Positions 1 to 5,740 of a stretch of 9,856 nt of DNA are shown here, in pieces. The stretch comes from an uncultured Porphyromonadaceae bacterium (lineage in GTDB: Bacteria > Bacteroidota > Bacteroidia > Bacteroidales > Muribaculaceae): the NCBI GenBank assembly GCA_905212215.1, contig CAJMDR010000047.1, positions 1-9,856 on the forward strand, written 5' to 3'. Numbering within the stretch: the stretch's first letter is position 1; each line of letters starts with the position of its first letter. The notes below the pieces were generated by a model that saw only the letters and a program-made list of their open reading frames with translations, had not been told where the DNA came from and did no database searches. The translations under genes and the position numbers were made by a program.

Positions 1-14
1 AAACAGACGATTAC

Positions 15-51
15 CTGCGGACGCACGAGCCGTGCGTCCCTACAAGACAGT
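15..51. repeat. REP-like palindromic repeat, copy 3
   Basis: The unit contains a perfect palindrome at 19-39, with stem GGACGCACG pairing to CGTGCGTCC around a 3-nt AGC loop. The 37 bases at 15-51 match 2398-2434 with a single mismatch (position 45 against 2428). It sits just past the stop codon of the leftmost minus-strand gene, a typical place for REP-type extragenic palindromes. It could stabilise or end that transcript, but no T-tract follows it on either strand, so a terminator role is only a guess. Confidence 0.85.
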
Positions 52-79
52 CCTGAAAACCTGTCTCTCTGTCTTGATT

Positions 80-1246
80 TCAGATGACGTAGTCGGGTTT
101 GGATTCCATGCCGAGCAGCCAGTGATATACTCTTACCATCTGTTTTACCACTACTTCGGTGGAATAAGTTTCCTTTACCTGCTTTCGTCCGTTCTGCCCT
201 TTCTGATCAAGGACGTCATAATCCATCAGCAATGAAGCGGAGATCATCCTTTCAAAAGCCATCTTATCCTGCATACACCACCATCCGCAGTCTATTGCCG
301 GCACATTCTCCGTGCTGGGGTCATAGACACAGATTACCGGAGTGAGGCAGAGCAGCGACCTCGCCAATACGGCACCCATGAAAATGTGGTTTGCCGGAAT
401 TACCGTGGAACAGCAGGACGCCAACAGTGCGGTATTGTCGAAATCGCTGTTGTTCTCCACAATGCGCACATTGGCAGGATTATGTTCTTTGAGAAATTCC
501 TTGATTCTCGCAGTAGAACTGACGTAGCCGAAGTCTATGAGCAATAGTTCGCTGCCCGGTTCCGCCACCGCCTCAAAAGCATCTATAAGCAGTTCCAGAG
601 ATTTGAAGTCGACGTCGGTAATCACAGAAGCTACCCTCCGGTTGTCGGGATGTTCCTTTTTCCAATTCTGTCCTATGGCTACCGCTTCATCGAGATAAGG
701 GGGGATATAGTTCGGCCAGGGGATACAGGCAATTGGATTCTCGAGACCCATATCCCGCATCTGTTTACCCTCTTCAAAGTTTATCGCCCTGAGGCAGGTA
801 GCATTGCGTATATCGTGGCTGAAGAAGACCCTGTGGTAGAGTTTCGAGGCTAAGCCGCGTCTGTTGCCGGGCATATAGTCGCGCAACATACCGTAGGGAG
901 TGATAAGGTAAGGGCGGTTCTTGCGTCGTGCCGTGACACAGGTTAGATGGTTGAGATGTGTGCGCAGACCGTTGGTGTGATAAATATCGTAATCATCGTT
1001 CTCGCGCAGATATGCCGCCATATTGTGCGAGAAGCCGAAAGAGGTGCGGTAGTCATGCTTTACCTTTCTGAGCCATTTTCCCGACTCTTCCTGCTTTGCC
1101 GTTTCCGGGAACTCGGCATTGTCCGTCACTAACAGATGAACATCCTGGCCCGATTCCGAGATTCCCCTCACAAGCTCAAAGGTGGGGAAATAGTTCAGGT
1201 AATCGCTGTTGCCTGTGCTTCCTAAGGTGAAAAGAATTTTCGTCAT
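80..1246 (-). CDS. Divergent GT4-fold glycosyltransferase-like protein, probably catalytically degenerate
   Basis: The protein has 388 residues. I start it at the ATG at 1246 and not the in-frame TTG at 1258, because the promoter at 1275-1306 puts transcription start near 1268 and would leave TTG almost no leader. It aligns end to end with the GT4 enzyme at 4592-5740. Shared segments are YDIYHTNG (residues 86-93), the ARRKNRPYLI stretch (106-115), ATCL (149-152), LLCLTPVIC (298-306), GWW (321-323) and the tail KPDYVI (383-388). The catalytic marks of the family are lost. The conserved HG histidine is Tyr118. The donor-phosphate loop GRLHERKN of the paralogue reads TDVDFKS here (about 210-216). 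Both glutamates of EX7E are replaced in the segment at 286-299 (Ile and Arg in an ungapped alignment). The reading frame is intact with no internal stops, so this is not simple decay. By inference it may be a non-catalytic partner or regulator of a transferase, or an enzyme with a rebuilt site. No signal peptide or membrane segment is visible. Confidence 0.85.
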   Translation of the reverse strand: MTKILFTLGSTGNSDYLNYFPTFELVRGISESGQDVHLLVTDNAEFPETAKQEESGKWLRKVKHDYRTSFGFSHNMAAYLRENDDYDIYHTNGLRTHLNHLTCVTARRKNRPYLITPYGMLRDYMPGNRRGLASKLYHRVFFSHDIRNATCLRAINFEEGKQMRDMGLENPIACIPWPNYIPPYLDEAVAIGQNWKKEHPDNRRVASVITDVDFKSLELLIDAFEAVAEPGSELLLIDFGYVSSTARIKEFLKEHNPANVRIVENNSDFDNTALLASCCSTVIPANHIFMGAVLARSLLCLTPVICVYDPSTENVPAIDCGWWCMQDKMAFERMISASLLMDYDVLDQKGQNGRKQVKETYSTEVVVKQMVRVYHWLLGMESKPDYVI

Positions 1247-1274
1247 ATAAAACACCAATAATTCTTGTGAGAGG

Positions 1275-1306
1275 CAAAGGTAATGAAAAATTCCTTAACA
1301 TGCAAA
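1275..1306 (-). promoter_or_regulatory. Bacteroidales-type promoter for the GT4-like gene
   Basis: Read on the minus strand, TTTG (1306-1303) is followed by exactly 20 nt and then TACCTTTG (1282-1275). This matches the Bacteroides primary sigma consensus of a -33 TTTG and a -7 TAnnTTTG separated by about 19-21 nt. Transcription should start near 1268, about 22 nt before the ATG at 1246. The gene therefore probably has its own transcription unit. Confidence 0.8.
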
Positions 1307-1425
1307 ATAATTCGACAAGTAGCGTCGGTAGTAGAGTCGGGTTTAGGATCTGGATGGATATCTTGATTTTGAATCTGACTTCATGGTTGCTTATAGCATA
1401 TATGAATTATTCGGTCAATATTGTT

Positions 1426-1449
1426 AACTTTTTTTTACTAAAAAAAGTT
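1426..1449. promoter_or_regulatory. AT-rich perfect inverted repeat between the divergent genes
   Basis: Ten bases, AACTTTTTTT (1426-1435), pair perfectly with AAAAAAAGTT (1440-1449) around a 4-nt TACT loop. It lies 66 nt before the lipoprotein start codon in an AT-rich stretch. The stem is almost all A-T, so it is a poor intrinsic terminator for a Bacteroidales gene, and no gene reads into it. An operator, an UP-like element or a bent or extruded AT tract beside the lipoprotein promoter is possible. The structure is certain; the role is not. Confidence 0.4.
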
Positions 1450-1515
1450 TGGATTTTCACTTAAGTAAACGAAATCTTATTAACTTGTGCGGCACAAACC
1501 TAAACAAGAGATGTC

Positions 1516-2262
1516 ATGAAAACGACACGACAGATTTCATTGTTCCTGACGATGTGTGTATTATTCATCCTGTCAGGATGCGATGATAAGGAAAAGTGGA
1601 TAGAAGAATATCCATTCCAGAAGAGCTTCACAAGAGTCTTTTATCTCCCTTCGATGAAAGGCGACAACACCGGCGCAATGACCAACTATGGGACATTTAT
1701 CCGCGTTGTGGACAATATCGGGGAACGGCAGCCGGGACATACCACTCTTGGCTTTCAGCGTACCAACACTATATGGTATGATTGGAAAGACAAAAATTTT
1801 CGCAATCTGGCAGAAGCGCTCGGAGACAACGGATATGACGACCGGGTTTTCTTCCTCGGGGATGGTCATAGTGTTATAGGCGAGAAAGTACTGGGAATAA
1901 AGCTGCTGTGCCTGCGTGACTTCGACGACAACCATAAGGCGATGTCATGTCTGAACGACATCGCCGAGATGGAGTGGTACTCTCCGCAGCAGTACATCAG
2001 CGCCAAGTACCGGTGGACAGACTCAAATATAGGCAACGGATGGGACGACTCCAACTGGTATAAGGACTTCCCGGAAGAGCAGGAGAACATGAAATATCAC
2101 GGCGACCTTGACGACGCCTCGATATTCCCCATATCCATGTTCGGCGAGTATTTCCGTATCCGCTTCAAGTCGGAGCCGAAAGAGAAAGGTGACTACCGCA
2201 TCCGCATACAGATGGAGCTGGAGAGCGGGGTGCAGACTTCGGAATTCGTTCAGAAATGGTAA
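1516..2262 (+). CDS. Putative outer-membrane lipoprotein of unknown function
   Basis: The protein has 248 residues and I do not recognise the family. It begins with a lipoprotein signal peptide: basic start MKTTR, hydrophobic core at about 8-19, and lipobox LSGC with the lipidated cysteine at residue 22. Acidic residues follow at once (CDDKEK), which resembles the Bacteroidota lipoprotein export signal, so display on the cell surface is plausible. The mature part is soluble and rich in Asp, Trp and Tyr, with two more cysteines (132 and 145) that could form a disulfide. Its C-terminal part (about 211-237) alternates polar and hydrophobic residues like beta strands. The start at 1516 is the only ATG in frame before the signal peptide; a weak purine-rich AAGAGAT stands just upstream. 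A poor -7-like TAACTTGT at 1481-1488 lacks a well-placed -33 box, so the promoter is unresolved. It stands alone, divergent from the GT4-like gene and convergent with the polysaccharide operon, so a link to that pathway rests on position only. Confidence 0.8.
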   Translation: MKTTRQISLFLTMCVLFILSGCDDKEKWIEEYPFQKSFTRVFYLPSMKGDNTGAMTNYGTFIRVVDNIGERQPGHTTLGFQRTNTIWYDWKDKNFRNLAEALGDNGYDDRVFFLGDGHSVIGEKVLGIKLLCLRDFDDNHKAMSCLNDIAEMEWYSPQQYISAKYRWTDSNIGNGWDDSNWYKDFPEEQENMKYHGDLDDASIFPISMFGEYFRIRFKSEPKEKGDYRIRIQMELESGVQTSEFVQKW

Positions 2263-2340
2263 ACACTGCTGATTCCTGAAATTCGGAAGTCAACTACCTG
2301 TAGAAATCGGAATCAAAGGAGGCTGTGACAAAATTATCGG

Positions 2341-2429
2341 CATGTAGGGACGCACGGCTCGTGCGTCCGCATAACCCATTGGAAATCAAATGGATATCTG
2401 CGGACGCACGAGCCGTGCGTCCCTACATG
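2341..2429. repeat. REPIN-like element: two REP units as a perfect 31-bp inverted repeat
   Basis: The 31 bases at 2341-2371 are the exact reverse complement of 2399-2429, with a 27-nt spacer. Each arm holds its own 9-bp palindrome (2348-2368 and 2402-2422; stem GGACGCACG, 3-nt loop). The element can therefore fold as two small hairpins or one long one, and the spacer adds a short CCATT/AATGG pairing (2376-2380 with 2389-2393). Two REP units in head-to-head pairs are the layout called REPIN, usually moved by a RAYT transposase; none is encoded in this window. Being between convergent genes it may also shield or end transcripts. Confidence 0.85.
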
Positions 2430-2440
2430 ACAGTATTCTG

Positions 2441-2462
2441 CAACACTATCTTTTTAGTGTTG
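2441..2462. terminator. Possible terminator hairpin between convergent genes
   Basis: CAACACTA (2441-2448) pairs perfectly with TAGTGTTG (2455-2462) around a 6-nt T-rich loop. It lies between two converging genes, where termination is expected. No T-tract follows the stem on either strand, so it is not a canonical intrinsic terminator. The call rests on position and symmetry. Confidence 0.35.
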
Positions 2463-2480
2463 CCTTGATAGTTTATTCAA

Positions 2481-2566
2481 CCTCTGCGGCCTCTATCTCT
2501 CACACTGCTGTTTTATGGTAAAGATTGAGGAAAATCTTTGTTCCTCCGCGCCTTTGCGTGAGATTT
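2481..2566. repeat. Degenerate dispersed-repeat-like sequence
   Basis: Two similar GC-rich pieces, CCTCTGCGGCCTCT at 2481-2494 and CCTCCGCGCCTTTGCGTGAG at 2543-2562, flank an AT-rich middle. On the minus strand they read as variants of a CTCACGCAAAGGCGC motif that I recall as a common intergenic repeat in Bacteroidota and other phyla. That recall is from memory; the internal similarity is seen here. It lies downstream of gmd. Confidence 0.35.
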
Positions 2567-2598
2567 AATAGTGAAAATGTAAGCCGGATAGCAATAAC

Positions 2599-3690
2599 CT
2601 ACTTCACTATACCTTTTTCAAGATACTCGGCGAGGTTGGTGCGGATGGTGTCTCCGGCACGTTCTATGGCAACCTTAGCCATGTCGGACTCTACCATGCG
2701 TTTCACCAACTGGTCAAAAGGAGTCTTGGCAGGATTCCAGCCCAACACATTGCGGGCCTTGGCAGGATTGCCAAGCAAGTTCACCACATCGGTGGGACGG
2801 TAGAAGTCCTTGCTTACCTCTACAAGCACTTTCCCGGTCTTTTTGTCTATTCCCTTCTCGTCAATGCCTTCGCCTTCCCAACGCAGCTCTATGCCTACGT
2901 AGTGGAACGCTAATGTAGCGAATTCGCGCACCGAGTGCTGTTCTCCGGTAGCGATGACGAAGTCTTCGGGAGTGTCATGCTGCAGGATTAGCCACATGCA
3001 TTCCACATAGTCGGGAGCGTAACCCCAGTCACGCAGCGAGCTGAGGTTGCCGAGGTATAGCTTCTCCTGTTTTCCCTGGGCAATACGTGCGGCGGCAAGG
3101 GTGATCTTGCGGGTGACGAAGGTCTCGCCGCGGCGTTCACTCTCGTGGTTGAACAGGATTCCGGAGCAGCAGAACATGTTGTATGCCTCGCGGTATTCCT
3201 TCACAATCCAGAATCCGTAAAGCTTTGCCACGGCATAGGGGCTATAGGGATGGAACGGCGTGTTCTCGTCCTGCGGCACTGCCTCCACCTTTCCGAAGAG
3301 CTCGGAAGTGGATGCCTGGTAAACGCGGCAAGTCTGTGCCAGCCCGCTGAGGCGTACTGCCTCCAGGACACGCAGCACGCCTACGGCATCTACATCGGCG
3401 GTGAACTCCGGAGAGTCGAACGATACCTGTACATGGCTCTGTGCGGCGAGGTTATAGATTTCGTCGGGGCGCACTTTGCCTATAATCTGCAGAAGGCTCA
3501 TGGAATCCTCCAGATGCGCGTAATGAAGGTGGAATCCTTCCCTGCCTTCGAGATGCGCTATGCGCTCGCGGAAGTCGGTGGAGGAACGGCGTATTGTGCC
3601 GTGCACTTCATATCCTTTCCCGAGCAGAAATTCTGCCAAGTAAGAGCCGTCCTGCCCGGTAATGCCGGTAATCAATGCTTTCTTTTTCAT
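2599..3690 (-). CDS. gmd: GDP-mannose 4,6-dehydratase
   Basis: This enzyme converts GDP-D-mannose to GDP-4-keto-6-deoxy-D-mannose, the precursor of GDP-L-fucose, GDP-D-rhamnose, colitose and perosamine, in the cytoplasm with NADP. The protein has 363 residues, the usual length for the family. It shows the Rossmann motif GITGQDG (9-15), the [16 protein letters not shown] segment (80-95), catalytic STSE (127-130, Thr128 and Glu130), the YAVAK pair Tyr152 and Lys156, [17 protein letters not shown] (181-197) and [16 protein letters not shown] (214-229). The ATG at 3690 gives the expected N-terminus MKKKALITG. It is the last gene of the minus-strand series, 47 nt after the GT2 gene. The GDP-fucose synthase gene that often follows gmd is not here: a non-coding repeat region comes next. 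The final sugar therefore cannot be read from this window. Confidence 0.97.
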   Translation of the reverse strand: MKKKALITGITGQDGSYLAEFLLGKGYEVHGTIRRSSTDFRERIAHLEGREGFHLHYAHLEDSMSLLQIIGKVRPDEIYNLAAQSHVQVSFDSPEFTADVDAVGVLRVLEAVRLSGLAQTCRVYQASTSELFGKVEAVPQDENTPFHPYSPYAVAKLYGFWIVKEYREAYNMFCCSGILFNHESERRGETFVTRKITLAAARIAQGKQEKLYLGNLSSLRDWGYAPDYVECMWLILQHDTPEDFVIATGEQHSVREFATLAFHYVGIELRWEGEGIDEKGIDKKTGKVLVEVSKDFYRPTDVVNLLGNPAKARNVLGWNPAKTPFDQLVKRMVESDMAKVAIERAGDTIRTNLAEYLEKGIVK

Positions 3691-3737
3691 TTCTATGAGG
3701 GGTGCGATATTTTATTCAGTTTACTTAAAAACGTGAA

Positions 3738-4595
3738 TTACTCTGTGTTAGTACACTGTAGCGGCAAAATACTCTTTTCTGATGGCTGCTTCGTGGTGTA
3801 GACGCTTCCGAGCAATGCCGAAAGGAGTTCTCCCGCTTTCCAGAGATAACGTATGGAATCGGTGAATCGGTTTGCCGGGACATGATTCTTATGATATGCA
3901 CGGAGATGGTCGCGCATTATGGTGCGAAGGCTTGTCAGACCGCGTGTGGAGGCGCCTCCTGTGCGCATCGTAACAGCGTCTATATCCACATATCGGGTAT
4001 TTATCCGGCCGCAATATATCATTCTGAGCATAAGATCGAAGTCCGCCGCCACAGGCATGGAGGTGTCGAAAACGCCGAACCGGCTGAAACATTCCCGGCG
4101 GCAATAGAAGGTTGGATGTGCGGGCATGAAGCCCAGCAACATTATCCTCCGAGAGAAGAATCGGGAACGGTAACGCCGCATGGTACGGAAGGGTTTTCTC
4201 CGGCTGATATAATGCAGATTGGCATGAACGGCGTCGGTGTCAGGGTGGAAAGCATTTATCAGCGTGCCGAGTACATGAGAAGAAGAGAAGTAATCGTCGC
4301 TGTTCAGAAAACCTATAACCGACCCGGAAGCAATGCTTATACCCTTGTTCATGCCAAAATAGATGCCGTTGTCGTGCCCGCTTACTACATGGAGCATCTT
4401 GCCTCTCTTATAAAGCGGCCTCAGCTCCTCCACTTTCTTCAACGTGCTGTCGGTGGAGCCGCCGTCTATGATGATGTGCTCTAACGGGAAATACTGCTGG
4501 GCAATTACCGAACGCAATGTGTCTGAAATGGTCGCGGCGCTGTTGCGTGTGCAGGTAATGATAGAAACCAGAGGAATTTCCATATTGCCGGTCAT
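3738..4595 (-). CDS. GT2-family (GT-A fold) glycosyltransferase
   Basis: This is an inverting sugar transferase that probably adds one residue to a lipid-linked glycan on the cytoplasmic face of the inner membrane. The protein has 285 residues. Family motifs are SIITCTRN (11-18), IIDGGSTDST (42-51, nucleotide binding), DNGIYFGMNKGI (75-86), FLNSDD (96-101, the metal and donor-binding acidic cluster) and, in the acceptor half, HPTFYCRRECF (160-170) followed by ADFDLMLR (184-191). There is no clear membrane span. The start ATG at 4595 overlaps the stop of the upstream GT4 gene as ATGA, which suggests translational coupling; a second ATG at 4583 (Met5) is possible. The DNGIYFGMNKGI motif is typical of colanic-acid and capsule-type GT2 enzymes. 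Donor and acceptor cannot be told from sequence. Confidence 0.93.
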   Translation of the reverse strand: MTGNMEIPLVSIITCTRNSAATISDTLRSVIAQQYFPLEHIIIDGGSTDSTLKKVEELRPLYKRGKMLHVVSGHDNGIYFGMNKGISIASGSVIGFLNSDDYFSSSHVLGTLINAFHPDTDAVHANLHYISRRKPFRTMRRYRSRFFSRRIMLLGFMPAHPTFYCRRECFSRFGVFDTSMPVAADFDLMLRMIYCGRINTRYVDIDAVTMRTGGASTRGLTSLRTIMRDHLRAYHKNHVPANRFTDSIRYLWKAGELLSALLGSVYTTKQPSEKSILPLQCTNTE

Positions 4596-5740
4596 ATTAT
4601 GAATTCAGGCTTTGCAGTGCCTTCGATGAGCCATGAATAGAGCATTTTCATGCGATGAGCAATTGTGCCGGGATCATAATCCTCTCTGACGAGGTCATGG
4701 CCACGGTGTCCCATTGCTTCTATCTCTTCCACAGGCAGATGCAATGCTTCGGCAATATGTTTCCCTAATGAAGATTCATCGTTATGTATCCACCATCCGC
4801 ACCGATGTTCCCGCAATGCCTGCCAAGGCGCTGTGTCGGTGCATATCACCGGGGTACGGCACAACAGAGCTTCGCCTACTATCATGCCGAAATTCTCGAA
4901 ATCGCTGGCTACTACAAGGGCACGTAGCGAAGCCAGCAGCCGCAGTTTCTCTTTTCCTTCCACAAAGCCGGTAAATATAATGTTGCCGTTGCCTTTCTGC
5001 CGGGCAAAGCGTTTCAGACTGTCGACATATTCCTTCTCGCCAGTACCCATTATCAGCAGTTTCGTGTTGGGAGCCGCCACTTTTGTGAAGGCACGGATAA
5101 TGCTGTCAATGTTCTTCCTTTCGTGCAACCGGCCGAGATAACCGACTGCAACGCACTCTCGTCGTTGTGAAGCGGCTGCGCGACATGATTCTTCAAGATA
5201 TTCCGGCACACGGATTGGATTGCCTATGACGGCGATGGGAACATCGTAGCTCAAAGCACGGATATGTTCTGCCTCTTTCAGACATGCCACATGCAGACAG
5301 GATGCCTGGCTGAGGTCGCGGTGGAATAAAAGACTGCGCATAAGTCGCTTCTTCCATCCTGATCGCTCCAACGCCTGAGGATAGAGCATGCCGTGGGTGG
5401 AGATGACATAAGGTTCTCTTTTCTTTCGCGCTATGGCACAAGTGGCATGGTGAGTATGAAGCCAGATGCCGTTGGTGTGGTAAAGGTCATAATCGGAATC
5501 GTTGAGGTAGCGTTGTATGTTGGTGGAAATTGCAAACGGTGTACGGCAGTCGTTTCTTACGGTTCTGATCCAATGTTCGCCATTACCTCCGAGAGTGTCG
5601 TCGCTACCGTTCTCCAGCGACGGAGTGAGAAGGTCTGCGTTCACTCCGGCATTGTTCAATGCCGAGACCATATCGTAGGTACAGGTCGTGGTGCCTCCCC
5701 ATTGTTTCCCGAAACCGGCTATGGTATGCAGTACTCTCAT
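4592..5740 (-). CDS. GT4-family (GT-B fold) glycosyltransferase
   Basis: This is a retaining sugar transferase, expected at the cytoplasmic face of the inner membrane. The protein has 382 residues. The N-terminal acceptor domain has the glycine-rich GFGKQWGGTTT loop (9-19), YHTNG (87-91) and STHGM with the conserved His116. The C-terminal donor domain has GYLGRLHERKN (200-210), IMGTGE (230-235), IIFTGFV (254-260) and an intact EX7E motif (Glu282 and Glu290). It overlaps both neighbours by 4 nt (ATGA at 5737-5740 and at 4592-4595), so the polymerase, GT4 and GT2 proteins are likely made together. It is the intact paralogue of the degenerate protein at 80-1246, sharing the chain up to a related tail (KPEFII here, KPDYVI there). 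The sugar it transfers is unknown. Confidence 0.95.
   Translation of the reverse strand: MRVLHTIAGFGKQWGGTTTCTYDMVSALNNAGVNADLLTPSLENGSDDTLGGNGEHWIRTVRNDCRTPFAISTNIQRYLNDSDYDLYHTNGIWLHTHHATCAIARKKREPYVISTHGMLYPQALERSGWKKRLMRSLLFHRDLSQASCLHVACLKEAEHIRALSYDVPIAVIGNPIRVPEYLEESCRAAASQRRECVAVGYLGRLHERKNIDSIIRAFTKVAAPNTKLLIMGTGEKEYVDSLKRFARQKGNGNIIFTGFVEGKEKLRLLASLRALVVASDFENFGMIVGEALLCRTPVICTDTAPWQALREHRCGWWIHNDESSLGKHIAEALHLPVEEIEAMGHRGHDLVREDYDPGTIAHRMKMLYSWLIEGTAKPEFII

Larger units (their letters stand above)
2263..2598. other. Gene-free, repeat-rich intergenic region between convergent genes
   Basis: This 336-nt stretch lies between the stop codons of the lipoprotein gene and gmd. It holds a long inverted repeat (2341-2429), a small hairpin (2441-2462), and a degenerate repeat-like stretch (2481-2566) that includes a 7-bp hairpin at 2520-2539 (AAAGATT against AATCTTT). 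I see no credible open reading frame, tRNA or promoter in it. Both flanking genes end here, so transcripts from both sides must stop or be processed within it. Confidence 0.8.

Noticed and set aside
53..83. CTGAAA/TTTCAG pairing at the 3-prime end of the leftmost gene
   Set aside because: The stem is only 6 bp with a 19-nt loop and no T-tract, so it is within what chance produces.
1247..1258. TTG start at 1258 for the GT4-like gene
   Set aside because: The promoter places transcription start about 10 nt upstream of it, and the ATG at 1246 gives the same N-terminal layout as the paralogue (MTKILF versus MRVLHT).
1267..1464. A 65-codon plus-strand open frame in the divergent intergenic region
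   Set aside because: It overlaps the promoter of the GT4-like gene and the AT palindrome, has no ribosome-binding context, and its product looks like translated AT-rich DNA. The apparent hydrophobic stretch is not enough to call a small membrane protein.
1481..1488. TAACTTGT as the -7 box for the lipoprotein gene
   Set aside because: It departs from TAnnTTTG at the last two positions, and the nearest upstream TTTG (1448-1451) is 29 nt away, outside the usual 19-21 nt spacing.
2341..2429. CRISPR array or integron attC-like site
   Set aside because: Only two units are present, in inverted rather than direct order, with no regular spacers and no cas or integrase gene nearby.
3145..3801. A 218-codon plus-strand open frame opposite gmd and the end of the GT2 gene
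   Set aside because: The opposite strand holds gmd with all its family motifs; the antisense product shows no recognisable family motif.
3882..4484. A 200-codon plus-strand open frame opposite the GT2 gene
   Set aside because: It is antisense to a clear GT2 transferase and shows no recognisable domain.
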